DNA from: Exobasidium rhododendri
Taxonomy: Eukaryota; Basidiomycota; Exobasidiomycetes; Exobasidiales; Exobasidiaceae
Assembly (NCBI GenBank): GCA_026210745.1
Contig: CP110630.1
Coordinates: forward strand, 1,302,001-1,366,000
Direction: 5' to 3'
DNA length: 64,000 bases
Part shown: piece by piece, positions 21,048 to 32,289 of the stretch
Numbering within the stretch: the stretch's first letter is position 1
How the letters are laid out: every line of letters starts with the position of its first letter
Made by a program: the position numbers and the translations under genes
The notes under the pieces: generated by a model
What the model was told of the DNA's origin: nothing
Database searches by the model: none
The model's input: only the letters and a program-made list of their open reading frames with translations

Positions 21048-21823
21048 ATGACAGAAAGAAAGAAGAGAAGCATAGTTGTCCTCGTCTCGGGATCAGGTGA
21101 GTAAGACTGCCCCCCCAAGAGCATACCCAGAGCAGGATTGGGAAGAGGGAAAGTCTAATATGGAACAATACTCCTTGATGATCAACAGGTAGCAACCTAC
21201 AGGCTCTGATAGACGCCATCGACAACGGTGTGATTTCAAATGCACAGATAACACAGGTCATCTCCAACAGGAAAGCAGCATACGGCCTCGTCAGAGCAAA
21301 GAAGCACAACATCGCGACGGCGAATCTTAGTATGAAGACTTGGCTAGGAAAGAACGAGGGGAAGACGAGGCAGGACTACGATTGCGTTTTGGCAAGAGCA
21401 GTCTTGGCAGGCGCAGAAGGCAAGTCAAGCGCAGTGCTCGGATCTGATGCCACACAGTGCAGCACTCGACCAGACCTGGTAGTCTTGGCTGGGTTCATGC
21501 ACATCGTCTCTCCTGAATTCCTTCAAGTGCTTGGAGACACGCCCTGTATCAATCTTCATCCAGCGTTGCCGGGTCAATTCGACGGCATAGAGGCAATCAA
21601 ACGAGCACATGACGCCTTCCAGTCAAGTCAACTTGAAGGTGGGAAGACAGGAGTCATGGTGCATGAAGTTGTGGCAGAGGTAGACAGAGGCACGCCAGTC
21701 GTGGTGAGGGAGGTTGAATGCAAGCAGGGCGAAAGCTTGGAAGCCTTGGAGGAGAGGATACACATAGTAGAGCATCAGATCATCGTTGAGGCGACAAAGA
21801 TAATGCTGGAGAGGACCCAATAG
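21048..21823 (+). CDS. ADE8: Phosphoribosylglycinamide formyltransferase (GAR transformylase)
   Basis: Two exons, 21048-21096 and 21189-21823, give 227 residues. The intron splits the N-terminal loop IVVLVSGSG|SNLQALIDAI, which holds the phosphate-binding motif. The catalytic region is clear: DLVVLAGFMHIVSPEFLQ, then CINLHPALPGQFDGIEAI with the family's HPALLP-F-G motif, and later TGVMVHEVVAEVDRGTPV with the catalytic aspartate of the V-x-x-x-D-x-G-x-P pattern. It transfers a formyl group from 10-formyl-THF to GAR in step three of purine synthesis, as a free-standing enzyme as in yeasts. Stop codons of this gene and the convergent heme lyase gene are 70 bp apart. Confidence 0.93.
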
Positions 21824-21893
21824 TCATTCCTGAAGCACATGTACAATACTGTTGGCATAGAATGTCTTGGAAAGATTTCGACTGAGGGACATG

Positions 21894-22777
21894 TCACGAA
21901 AAGGCAATCTTCCATATCCGCGCCATCTTCAATCGCCATCCCTCTAGATCTGCCGGCGAAGGTCGCACATCGAGATAGAAAGAGAGGCCAGAAGGACCTG
22001 TTCCATCGGATCTGCCGGTGTAAAAGTCGATGATGTAACGAACCCTTTTCCCGCATCGATCTACCTCCCAATCGTGTCGGTCGAAGGGGAGTTGGTAACT
22101 GAGCGAGTTTGAGAGAGAGAGAGAGAGATTAAGTCAGTCAGTTCTAGAATTGAATCCTGTCGTTTAAGACGACGTTTCGCTCACCCTAGTAGACTCCTGC
22201 TCCACGCCTTCCAGGTATAGTCTTTCGGTCTTCCTTTGAAGCTGACCAATTTAGGGCCGCCACACGTTGCCCAAGATTGCTCATCTCCCAACTTTTCCCA
22301 CTCTAAGATCTCCCTCCATGCCCTTTCATTGACGGCGTTGTGTATGGGAACGACTACATCCATGTCTTCTGCCCGAGGATTGTGATTCTTTCGCGACATT
22401 GCTGAATAGAATTGATTAGGTGATGGGTAGACCCAATTTGGTGATGCAGTAGGGTGAGAAGACGACGACGACGACGACGAGGAGGAGGAAGAAGACGAGG
22501 CTTTGGCATTCTCTTCCTCTTTGGTCCACCGGGGAATGGAGGAGGTGACTCGATCTCTTGACAAGATCGGCGGACTGCCAGTCACTGTGTTGTGCACTTC
22601 AGATTTGGTGTTCAGGAGTGCATATGCTGAAGAAGACCTGGATGTGACATCTTCCTGATTTGCTTGAGATGTTTGTGCCAGCCAGGCCTTGCGAGTCCCT
22701 TCGTCTACTGGGCAACCGTCAGCATTGTCGAGTACTACACCTACTGTAGAGGAGCTCTGACTGCCAAACGGCCACAT
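21894..22777 (-). CDS. CYC3: Holocytochrome c synthase (cytochrome c heme lyase)
   Basis: Two exons on the minus strand, 22777-22185 and 22098-21894, give 265 residues. The family motifs are present: a CP heme-regulatory motif (DGCPV) near residue 20, WVYPSPNQFYSAMSRK, PIHNAVNERAWREILEWE, PKLVSFKGRPKDYTWKAW, PFDRHDWEVDRCGKRVRYII, and DFYTGR. The enzyme attaches heme covalently to apocytochrome c (and c1 in some fungi) in the mitochondrial intermembrane space. A poly-Ser stretch of about 14 codons (about 22463-22505) lies between the CP motif and the catalytic core and varies in length in general. The ATG at 22777 is the first one in frame; the frame stays open further upstream without ATG. 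Confidence 0.93.
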
Positions 22778-22925
22778 CGGAAGGGTGAGGCTGGAGGTTT
22801 TTGGGTTCAAGAGAAAGAACAAAAGCCTGAAACAACAGTAAAAGAATCGAGGAAACCTGGTAATTAAAAATAAGGCGCGGTCAGTCGTCCATCCTCCACA
22901 GATTCGTATCCATCCTCATCCCTTC

Positions 22926-22979
22926 ATGTTTGCAAGCGCAGTGGCAATCTATGGTCGCTCGCCCGAAGGACAAGCCTGA
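22926..22979 (+). promoter_or_regulatory. Short upstream ORF overlapping the fluoride exporter start
   Basis: An ATG at 22926 opens a 17-codon frame that ends with TGA at 22977-22979, past the exporter ATG at 22951 and in a different frame. If the mRNA leader includes it, scanning ribosomes would bypass the main start unless the uORF is leaky. Whether transcription starts upstream of it is unknown. Confidence 0.4.
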
Positions 22980-24222
22980 AAAGGCAAAGGATGAGGGAGG
23001 TATAGAGCTGTCTCAGCAGGCGGAAGCGTCTAGCTCATCTTCAGCTACACGGCAGATAGACGACAGCAACTCAGAACAGGACGAAGAAGCTGGACGTCAG
23101 TTAGAGCCAGAAGGTGGGGAAGCTCAGAGGGAGAAATACTTCCTGGTAAAAGCCGACGAGCCAAAGACAGGATTGGAACGTTCATTGCGACATTTGGCCA
23201 TCCTTTCTTTGCTTTCGCTAGCAGCGATATGGGGCACATTGGCGAGGGAAGGACTGGTAGGCCTGAATACCTACTCTGGCAGGAGTATTGAACCGACAAT
23301 CTGGGCTCAGAGCGTAGGGTGTCTCGTCATGGGGTGGACACTGGCAAATCGGAAAGCGCTGGAGAAGTGGTATCCTCCTATGTACATAGCCATTGGTACA
23401 GGGTTCTGCGGAAGTGTGACCACCTTCTCGACGTGGATCCTTCACGTCTTTCAAGCGTTTGGAGATCAAAAGCACTATGGTCGAGGAGGTCTCCACAATG
23501 TCATGGACGCACTCACCCAGACAGGAGCTACGCTTGGGATGTCACTGATAGCCGTGTCGGCAGGCGTCTCCTTGGCCGGAGTATTGCCGATTCACCCTGT
23601 GCTACACTTTCTAGAGCACAAGACGTCTTACAATCGCTGGAGAGGTCACAGTGGGGAGGCTACACCGAAAGCCAAAGAGGCGTCAGTCCCTTTCTCAAAA
23701 GTCCCAGACTTGCTGAGCATAGGAACAGGCATTGTATTCTGGGCTGCCTCAGCAATTCTTTGCGGCACATATCCTGCCTTTCGACAAGTCACGTTCGCCA
23801 TTGTCATGGCCCCACCTGGTGCGATACTCCGATGGTACCTGTCTCGACTCAATTCGATCCATCGATCGCAACGGGCTCCCTTCTGGCCCTTGGGCACTTT
23901 GGCAGCAAATCTGATAGCAACGACAGTCATTGCAGCCGTCTTTGTCGCTCAAAACGTTGGTAGCGTGTCCGGTGTGGGCGGAGGAGGGGCATACACTGTC
24001 AATGGATGCCATGCTTTGTACGGAGTCCAGGAAGGCTTCTGCGGCTGTCTCAGCACGATCAGCACCTTTGCAGTGGAATTGCGGAACTTGAAGCCGACCA
24101 GAAGGGCAGTCGGCTACGCGGTCGGTAGCTGGTCTATTGGAATCATAATCTGTGTCTTGCTCATTGGAGCACCATGGTGGAGCATAGGAATGGACGGTAG
24201 CTGCGTTGGCGTGACGCTCTGA
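22951..24222 (+). CDS. FEX1: Fluoride export protein, two-domain Fluc/CrcB type
   Basis: A single exon of 423 residues. After a polar Ser/Glu-rich N-terminus (about 70 residues), two homologous CrcB-like four-helix domains follow: the first with GTLAREGLVGL and GFCGSVTTFSTWI (about residues 90-210), the second with PPGAILRWYLSRLN and GFCGCLSTISTFAVEL (about residues 285-415). The paired GFCGS-x-T-T-F/S-T motifs carry the residues that line the fluoride path and bind the central Na+ in this family. Eukaryotic FEX proteins fuse two copies and sit in the plasma membrane, where they let toxic cytosolic fluoride leave. The ATG at 22951 is the first ATG in this frame. It shares a 173-bp divergent promoter with the heme lyase gene. 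Confidence 0.93.
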   Translation: MVARPKDKPEKAKDEGGIELSQQAEASSSSSATRQIDDSNSEQDEEAGRQLEPEGGEAQREKYFLVKADEPKTGLERSLRHLAILSLLSLAAIWGTLAREGLVGLNTYSGRSIEPTIWAQSVGCLVMGWTLANRKALEKWYPPMYIAIGTGFCGSVTTFSTWILHVFQAFGDQKHYGRGGLHNVMDALTQTGATLGMSLIAVSAGVSLAGVLPIHPVLHFLEHKTSYNRWRGHSGEATPKAKEASVPFSKVPDLLSIGTGIVFWAASAILCGTYPAFRQVTFAIVMAPPGAILRWYLSRLNSIHRSQRAPFWPLGTLAANLIATTVIAAVFVAQNVGSVSGVGGGGAYTVNGCHALYGVQEGFCGCLSTISTFAVELRNLKPTRRAVGYAVGSWSIGIIICVLLIGAPWWSIGMDGSCVGVTL

Positions 24223-24276
24223 GTGTATTCTCGATCGCATGTAATTGTCGTGATATATACCATGAATGCTATTTCT

Positions 24277-24811
24277 TTACAAAGTACTCGATCCAGCAAG
24301 TTGGAGGGCCTCTTTGGCTGCTCTTGCCTCGTCCGAGTCAGCAGCCTCGTCTACGAGATTGTCCTGCATCGCAAGTCAGCAGGAAAGTTAACATCCTCCA
24401 AGCATTGATCTCTTGTCCACTCACTACAATACTTTGTAGGTCTTCGGCCGCGATCTGAAGCCTCTTTCGGCAGTCTGGAATCATTTGTCGACAGTCTTGC
24501 AAGACTTCACGCTGGATTATGCTCGCCTTTCAGTCAGGATTGCCCATTTTCTCTTAGCGTCGTGATCTTGCTCTGCTCACCTGCTTCTTGACCTCCCATT
24601 CGTCTTTGCCCTCACTTTCGTACCTGGCCACTCGAGCTTCCTGATCCTCGGACTCTTTGACGTACGACTTCTCCTCTTTGGTGAGGCTAGCGAAGTGAGA
24701 CGAGGACTGCGTAAGATTGGCCTGCGGCATGCTTGCTTGTGTCTCGACTCACCGCTTCACCACGCCCGTCTTGATGGTGAGCTGCCTCTTACTTGCCTTT
24801 GCGTCGCTCAT
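24277..24811 (-). CDS. RBL2: Tubulin-folding cofactor A
   Basis: Four short exons on the minus strand (24811-24753, 24686-24581, 24511-24425, 24363-24277) give 112 residues; no single frame is longer than about 35 codons, so the gene is easily missed. The protein starts MSDAKASKRQLTIKTGVVKR, continues LTKEEKSYVKESEDQEARV, EGKDEWEVKKQREVLQDCRQ, MIPDCRKRLQIAAEDLQ and ends in an acidic helix. This matches TBCA/Rbl2, a three-helix bundle that holds beta-tubulin during heterodimer assembly (for example TGVVKRL, MIPDCxxRLxxA). Length agrees with the family (about 108 residues). It is convergent with the fluoride exporter (55 bp between stops). Confidence 0.92.
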
Positions 24812-25006
24812 CTTGTCTACTGTCGTAGGAAGGGATAATCAGAATAAACGGCTAATTTGAGTGTGTTATTTGGAAGTCTAATTTCGAGGCGCCCAGACTG
24901 GAGAAAGTTGCAACGCATCGACACGCGAAGGACGAATGCAGCTTCATCAGCGACCGACATTGACCGCTGCTGCTACCACTCTTCGACATCTGGTACTAGT
25001 CGCTGC

Positions 25007-26280
<1,274 letters not shown>

Positions 26281-26689
26281 GAACGATTTACAATGTAACC
26301 ATGCAGGTGACAATGTAAATAAAGTCCGACAGCTGTGCCAGACTATCTTCAACGGCCCTAACAGCTAACGCGCGGGCGTCGCTTGTTAAGGGAAGAAGGG
26401 GTGGTAAGTTCGGCCCTTAGACTTTTTCGTAATGGGAAGGGCCACTTTTTCGTTGCTCAACATCTTGCTCACTTGGGCACAGTGGGCTTCTCTAGAGTGA
26501 CCATATAGAAGACATTCTGGTGTAACACAAGAACCATAATGTCCGTTCTTTGGAGTTGGTATCATGAGTCTATCTGTGCCTATAAAAAGAGGACCTTTCG
26601 AGCATGATCTACAGCAGATTACTCCCACATCACATATTTCCTGCTTTCCAGTCATTACTCATCTCCTCGTACAATCCTACAAATCTACC
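26281..26689 (+). promoter_or_regulatory. Promoter of the first tandem SDR gene, with TATA box
   Basis: About 409 bp. A strong TATA element, TATAAAAAG, is at 26581-26589, followed about 100 bp later by the ATG at 26690. An earlier in-frame ATG at 26564 lies upstream of this TATA box and is probably not transcribed in the main mRNA, which favours the start at 26690. Confidence 0.6.
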
Positions 26690-27685
26690 ATGAGCGCACT
26701 AAAAAGCGGAGAAAAGGTACTGATAACCGGTTCGACAGGGTGGTTGGGTAGTCATGTCTCCAATCAGGCACTCAGTGCTGGGCTCAACATCAAGCTGGCC
26801 ATCCGCGACGAAGCAAAGGCCAAAGATCTGATAAATGCATTGGAAGCGATCCACGGGAAAGGACACATCGAGACTGTGATTGTGAAAGATTTTGGGGAAG
26901 ACGGAGCCTACGATGAAGCTATCAAAGGGGTTCAAGGAATCGTTCACGTTGCCTCCGATGTATCTTTTTCTTCCGATCGAGATGTTGTGATATCGGCCGT
27001 CAACAGGGCCTACAAGACACTGCTCGATGCTGCCAATTCGACGCCCTCAGTGCGCAGACTCGTCCTGACTTCTTCGTCGATTGCTGTTGGAACTGCAAAC
27101 ACGGACAAGGACAAGCCAAGACAACACCTCGATACCACCTCGTGGAACGATGCAGCGGTGCAGGATTCTCTGACGAGTCCAAATGGTGTAAACGTCTACG
27201 CTACGAGTAAGGTGCTCTCAGAACGATTAGCATTCGACTACGTGAAGGAAAAAAAGCCAAGCTTCACCGTGACCGCGATTAACCCCAGCATGATCCTCGG
27301 TAAGCCTGTTCCTGGATACTCCATCCTCAGCACTGGCAAATGGCTACGAGATGCAGCAGAAGGGAGGTCCGACGTCATATCATCGTTCGGACCTATGTTC
27401 CACATTGACGTAGAAGATGTAGCAAAACTTCATATCCTTGCTCTAACGGAAGAAGGTGTCAAGAATGAGCGTATCTTAGCATTTGGAACTCTTTTCAACT
27501 ATAACACACTCAAGAATCTCTTCAAGAAATACAAGGCAGACGTTGCCGTTGACGAGGACAAGGAGGAATGGGGTCAGACCGACTATACTACCGTGGATGT
27601 CAGTCGAGCCAATGGACTTCTCAAGTCTCAAGGCGGTCTACGTGATCTAGACTACAGTCTCCGCGGCAATTTGAAAGCCTATTGA
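26690..27685 (+). CDS. NAD(P)-dependent extended short-chain reductase, tandem copy 1
   Basis: A single exon of 331 residues. The nucleotide-binding loop is KVLITGSTGWLGSHV; the core has VQGIVHVASDVSFSS, RRLVLTSSSIAV and the catalytic Tyr/Lys in VYATSKVLSER. This is the dihydroflavonol reductase / Gre2-like aldehyde-ketone reductase branch of the epimerase/dehydratase family. The substrate is unknown; fungal members reduce methylglyoxal, aldehydes or cinnamoyl-type compounds. The start at 26690 is preferred over the in-frame ATG at 26564 because copy 2 begins with the same MSAL(K/Q) and because a TATA box lies between the two ATGs. It is about two-thirds identical to copy 2 by eye, and shares the ending SLRGNL / SIRGNL. 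Confidence 0.88.
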   Translation: MSALKSGEKVLITGSTGWLGSHVSNQALSAGLNIKLAIRDEAKAKDLINALEAIHGKGHIETVIVKDFGEDGAYDEAIKGVQGIVHVASDVSFSSDRDVVISAVNRAYKTLLDAANSTPSVRRLVLTSSSIAVGTANTDKDKPRQHLDTTSWNDAAVQDSLTSPNGVNVYATSKVLSERLAFDYVKEKKPSFTVTAINPSMILGKPVPGYSILSTGKWLRDAAEGRSDVISSFGPMFHIDVEDVAKLHILALTEEGVKNERILAFGTLFNYNTLKNLFKKYKADVAVDEDKEEWGQTDYTTVDVSRANGLLKSQGGLRDLDYSLRGNLKAY

Positions 27686-28085
27686 TGGTGGCCTTGATTC
27701 GATATATGCATGTACTTCATTCTTTCTTCTATTCCTCACTAATCAGAGTTCGATACAATCACCAGAAGTAATGCCGAGTGTTTTCGCATGCGCAGACTAC
27801 ATCACGCCTTTGTATGATCACGTATGTATGATCACCCTGGTGAGAGTGAGCCATCGTGGAGGACGAAGGCATTGACGGGGTGGGGGCCGTATCGGACATA
27901 ATGAGCCGGTGATAAGAGGCGATGATGACATCGTCGCGCCGTCCAAATTAGAGTAAGAATGTATCAGTCGCCTGCCTTTTGTCTTGAAAGGAGGCCTCAA
28001 CAGGTACATATAGCCCACATCTTCTTGACCATTCGTATTTAGCTACCCCTCTCTAACTCCTCTTTTCTCACTCGTTCCCACAACA
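27686..28085. other. Spacer between the tandem SDR genes, with an 11-bp direct repeat
   Basis: About 400 bp. TGTATGATCAC occurs twice in phase 14 bp apart (27811-27821 and 27825-27835). An AT-rich ACATATAG at about 28010 may act as the TATA element for copy 2. No gene is seen. Confidence 0.5.
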
Positions 28086-29165
28086 ATGAGCGCACTACAG
28101 CATGGAGACAAGGTCCTGATCACAGGTGAGGTCCGCTCGTGGCCATGACAAGAAGTCAGACTGTTTACAATCTTCCCTCCGCCCTCTCCTCTCTTTTTAT
28201 CCGCTCACCAAGGCGGCACCGGGTGGATAGGAAGCCACATCGCTCACGAGGCACTGGCTGCTGGTCTCACGATTAAGCTAGCGATCCGTAACGAGGAAAA
28301 GGCAAAGACGCTCATTGAAGCACTAGAGAAGATTCATGGAAAAGGACACATTGAGACGGTCATCGTCAAGGACTACGGCGCAGAGAATGCGTATGATGAG
28401 GCGATCACTGGTGTTGAAGGTGTCATTCACGCCGCGTCTGACTTGACGTTCTCTCCTAAACCGGATGAGGTCGTTCCTGCAGTCACGAAAGCATACAACA
28501 GCCTCTTCAATGCTGCAAACAGTCAAAAACAGATCCGAAGAGTCATTCTAACTTCCTCTTCCATCGCTCTCGGATTCCCAAATGCTGGCGGAAAGACAAC
28601 GCAGCATTTTGACGTTCACTCCTGGAACGACGCTGCCCTGGAGAAGATCAAGACGTCGCCAGATGGAGTAAGTGTGTATGCAGCTAGTAAAGTGCTGTCC
28701 GAGAGGATTGCCTGGGACTTTGTCAAGAACAAGAAGCCAAACTTTGTCGTCACGTCCATCAACCCGAACTTGAATCTTGGGGCAACCGTACCCGGTGTGC
28801 CTTATCTTAGCTCGGGCACGGCAATTCTTGACGCTGCCAAGGGTGCTGAGTCTTTCTTGGGATCCATCTCACCACAGTGGCACGTCGATGTAGAAGACGT
28901 CGCGAAATTGCATGTTATTGCACTCACGAGGGAGGATGTCAAGAACGAGCGGATCCTCGCTTTTGGCAGTCGATACAACTACAACACCATCATCGACATC
29001 ATCAAGAAGATCAAGCCGGATGCTACAACGCTCGAGAAGAGGGAAGAGTGGGGAGTAGAGGACAACACGACGGTGGATGTCAGTCGAGCCAATGAGTTGC
29101 TGAAGGAGCAAGGCGGTCTTCGTGACCTCGAATACAGCATTCGAGGCAATCTGCAAGGATTGTAA
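28086..29165 (+). CDS. NAD(P)-dependent extended short-chain reductase, tandem copy 2
   Basis: Two exons, 28086-28125 and 28213-29165, give 330 residues. Exon 1 codes only 13 residues and ends inside the glycine motif: KVLIT|GGTGWIGSHIA. The rest parallels copy 1: GVEGVIHAASDLTFSP, RRVILTSSSIALG, VYAASKVLSER (catalytic Tyr and Lys), DVEDVAKLHVIALTRE. The family is the same as copy 1, so the pair arose by local duplication. Copy 1 has no intron at this place, so an intron was gained or lost after duplication. The substrate is unknown, and divergence in the substrate loop (NPNLNLGATVPGVPYLSSG against NPSMILGKPVPGYSILSTG) suggests different preferences. Confidence 0.88.
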
Positions 29166-29217
29166 TTTATTTTCACCTGTATTGTTACACTGCTTTGACG
29201 TCTCTATTGAACAACAA

Positions 29218-30300
29218 TCAAAACGGCTTAAAGTTGCGGCTCGCTTTGAGCTTCTTGACCTTTTCTTGATCCTCTCGGAATTTGGAGCGCAAGTTGGCCA
29301 GTTCTTCTCGCTTCTCTTCTCTCCTCTGAAAGCGGTAAAAGTCGTCTAATTCGAATCTCTTCTTCTTCTTTTCCCTCGCAGCTTCTTCTTCGAGCTCTGC
29401 GGCAGCCCCTCTCCGCCTTGCTACCTTGAAACTAGCCCCTCCCTCTCCCTCTTGCGTTCGCCCGTACTTGCCAGTGCTCTGAACAATGACGAAACCGTCC
29501 TCATCCAAGAGCTCTCCGTTTGGTCCCACGCTAACTGCTTGAATGCCTGACTTTTTCTTTAGAGGATGCGCTCGACGATATTCGTAGTTGGCAATGACGC
29601 TGTCAACATGCGCTTTGACACTACCAAGAGCAGGCCTCAAGGAACGATGACGCGCCATCAGATACTCCAGTCCCGTCGGAGGGGCTGCGACGTTATCATT
29701 GGCTGCTGCTTCTGCTGCCGTCTTGATACTGTTTCTCTTCTTCTTCTTTGTCGAGGTCGCTTCTTGGTCTCGTGAAGATATTTGCGCATTTGCGAGGTCG
29801 ATTTCGTGAAACGGACGGGGCCATGCCTTGAGATGCGTCTGGGAGAGTGCACGTTCGAGCGATGACTCATCGAGGAAAGTAATGTGTGCACTTGTCGCGG
29901 TGGGTAAGAAGTGGTGTGGATATCGAGGATCTAAGGGTGGTAAGGTAATGACTTTGGGTGGGCCACTATCTTTCTTTGCTGCCGATTTCCCCTTTACCAG
30001 CGCCAGTTCCTCCTCTTCTGCCTCTTGCAAGTCATTTGCGGCCTTACCCTTCCACAACTTGACACTCTCAATGGCTCCTGCTTGTGCGAATATAGCCTTG
30101 AGATGCCGATCAGTGGTGTCGGTCGGTAGATTCACGAGGAACATCGTCCTCTCATCATCCCCTTCGTGAGCTCTCATGTAGCAGTAGTGAGTTCCGACTT
30201 CAAGTACGCTGAAGGCACCAATCTGACGTCCCGTTCCATCTCTAGCCTTGGAGCTAGACGCTCGCTCGCTCTTCCTTGTCTTCGCTGTTGCTATCGCCAT
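29218..30300 (-). CDS. RRP7: Ribosomal RNA-processing protein 7
   Basis: A single exon of 360 residues on the minus strand. The N-terminal half has an RRM-like fold (FLVNLPTDTTDRHLKAIFAQ...AHITFLDESSLERAL); the C-terminal Rrp7 domain is diagnostic: VIANYEYRRAHPLKKKSG, GELLDEDGFVIV, DDFYRFQRREEKREELANLR, SKFREDQEKVKKLKASRNFK, ending FKPF. In yeast Rrp7 belongs to the UTP-C/CURI complexes and is needed for 18S rRNA processing and 40S assembly in the nucleolus. The ATG at 30300 (MAIATAKTRKSE) is chosen because the residues upstream in the open frame look unlike coding sequence. It is convergent with the preceding SDR gene (53 bp). Confidence 0.93.
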   Translation of the reverse strand: MAIATAKTRKSERASSSKARDGTGRQIGAFSVLEVGTHYCYMRAHEGDDERTMFLVNLPTDTTDRHLKAIFAQAGAIESVKLWKGKAANDLQEAEEEELALVKGKSAAKKDSGPPKVITLPPLDPRYPHHFLPTATSAHITFLDESSLERALSQTHLKAWPRPFHEIDLANAQISSRDQEATSTKKKKRNSIKTAAEAAANDNVAAPPTGLEYLMARHRSLRPALGSVKAHVDSVIANYEYRRAHPLKKKSGIQAVSVGPNGELLDEDGFVIVQSTGKYGRTQEGEGGASFKVARRRGAAAELEEEAAREKKKKRFELDDFYRFQRREEKREELANLRSKFREDQEKVKKLKASRNFKPF

Positions 30301-30653
30301 GTTGTGTCGATTGCTGCAGCAGACGATGGCCGGAAGGTAATTATAGTATTTTATGTGTGATGTGTGTCCCTGAAGACAAAATTTTGAAATCGAGGGACAA
30401 GTACGCTCCACGTGAAGACATCGGAGGTTTTTTGAACAAGTCCGCATCTGTGGTGTCTTGTAGCTTGGCCAGGGTGCACTTTGCCATAGCCGATCAATCA
30501 CTTACAGGCCTCTTCTCGCTGCCCGGATTCCTTTGTCGCCCATCGCCAATGCGGACATGCTCTAGCCGCCAACACCGCTAATTTTACCATTCATTCGCAT
30601 AGCGCATATCGTCTGCAGTGGTAGATATAGATCTCGCCGCTCGGAAGTGGAGT
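30301..30653. promoter_or_regulatory. Divergent promoter, RRP7 / GGPP synthase
   Basis: 353 bp between divergent starts; no gene-like frame and no clear TATA box. The open frames here extend the neighbouring genes without start codons that look genuine. Confidence 0.35.
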
Positions 30654-32064
30654 ATGGCGCCGACTGAAGTGCCAGCTCTCACCGCTTATACTACTACTGA
30701 TACTCTGAAGCCGGACTCCACAAGATTTCCACCGGCCAGACCCCACAGAGAGATATCTGGCACTACTGCATCTCAACCTCGCCCTTCCTCGGCTGAAAAT
30801 CACGCAACGTCCTCGACTCCCTCTACGTCGTCTGTCATTCTGGGAGGCAACGCGGCGTGTTATGACGATGTTCGAGGAATGCTCTGCCGACAGCCTCGAT
30901 GGCAGAAGGAGCAAGAAGAGGTGGGTCTTCTTTGTCGTAGTCTAGCTTGGTGAGGACGTGCATCACTTACACCGTACCTTTACTGCAGGTTCTGCTGCAG
31001 CCGTACAATTACCTTGCCTCGAGGCCTGGCAAAGGAATCCGTTCCCAGATGATAGACGCCTTTAACAACTGGCTGCAGGTGCCCTCGGAGAAGATCCAAG
31101 TGATCCACAAGGTTATTGGAATGCTCCATACCAGCAGCCTTTTGTAAGTGCTGACGGTAAACGTCCTCGAGTATGATGCTGACGACGCCGCTGCTGCTTT
31201 TGCTTCCGCAGAGTGGACGACGTCGAGGACGACTCTACGCTCCGAAGAGGTGCACCGGTAGCGCATACAGTGTACGGCGTGCCCCAAACCATCAACACCG
31301 CCAACTACGTCTATTTCCTCGTCTTTGCTGAAGTATTTGCAATGAGCAGAGGAGAGACTGCTTTGAAGTCGACGGGACAGGACAGGCAAGTAGAGGAGAT
31401 GATTGTGGAAGAGATGATCAATTTGCATCGCGGACAGGGAATGGAGCTCTACTGGCGAGACAACTTCATCTGTCCGACAGAGGCAGAATACATTGAGATG
31501 GTCAACAACAAGACTAGCGGGCTCTTGCGCATCGCCATCAAGCTGATGGTGGCCAACAGTCCAGTCTTGAGTCCGCTTGACGACCGAGATGTTTTGATTC
31601 CGTTGGTCAACCTGATAGGACTGCTGTTTCAGATTCGCGACGACTACATGAACCTGCGATCGGGTGACTATGCGGAGAACAAGGGATTCTGCGAAGACTT
31701 GACAGAGGGCAAGTTTTCCTTTCCGTTGATCCACTGCATTCGAGCGAGCCCCCCTCCTGCGTCGAATGGAGTCGCAGCGGTCGGAGAAGGCAAGAACAAC
31801 AGCAATGGCCACACTTGTCAGATCGACCATAAGGATCTATTGCTCATCATGAAAAGCCGACCGAAGGATGCAAAGACGAAGCAGGTCGTAGTGGACTTCA
31901 TGCGGGAAAAGACGAAGAGCTTTGCGTACACATGCGACGTCATGACTCGATTGGACAGATTGGCGTTCGAGGAGGCGACGGCGGTGGAAGCAAAGCTGGG
32001 GGAAGGCAAAGAGAACACCCAATTAAGACGGATCCTGCTAGCCCTTCGACGGGGCTGGCATTGA
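30654..32064 (+). CDS. BTS1: Geranylgeranyl diphosphate synthase
   Basis: Three exons (30654-30920, 30989-31143, 31212-32064) give 424 residues. The first aspartate-rich motif is [13 protein letters not shown] at about residue 142, and the second is QIRDDYMNL near residue 284, with [16 protein letters not shown] (the PPi-binding Lys/Arg loop) before them and [18 protein letters not shown] after the second. It condenses farnesyl diphosphate with isopentenyl diphosphate to GGPP for protein prenylation and carotenoids. The first 70 residues are Ser/Thr/Pro-rich and specific to this protein, making it longer than the usual 300-340 aa. A loop insert of about 30 residues ([20 protein letters not shown]) follows the second motif. 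Confidence 0.93.
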
Positions 32065-32289
32065 ATATTCATCACTTGTAGCGGCCACTCTTGTACTACT
32101 AGACATCACCATGTAATTAGATATACATTTACCACTAAAACGCTTCCTTACACATGAAGGAGAGTGGGCGTCGTGCGCTGTTCGCTGTTGTGTGTAGCCG
32201 AGAAGGCATCTGTGTGTTACAGGGAGCCCTCTGTCCAGTTGAAGAGAGAGTACAAGGTCAGCATGGTGATTATTGAGACTACGATTTAG

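Noticed and set aside
26564-26689. Upstream start for the first SDR gene
   Set aside because: A TATA box lies between this ATG and 26690, and the paralogue begins at the position equivalent to 26690.
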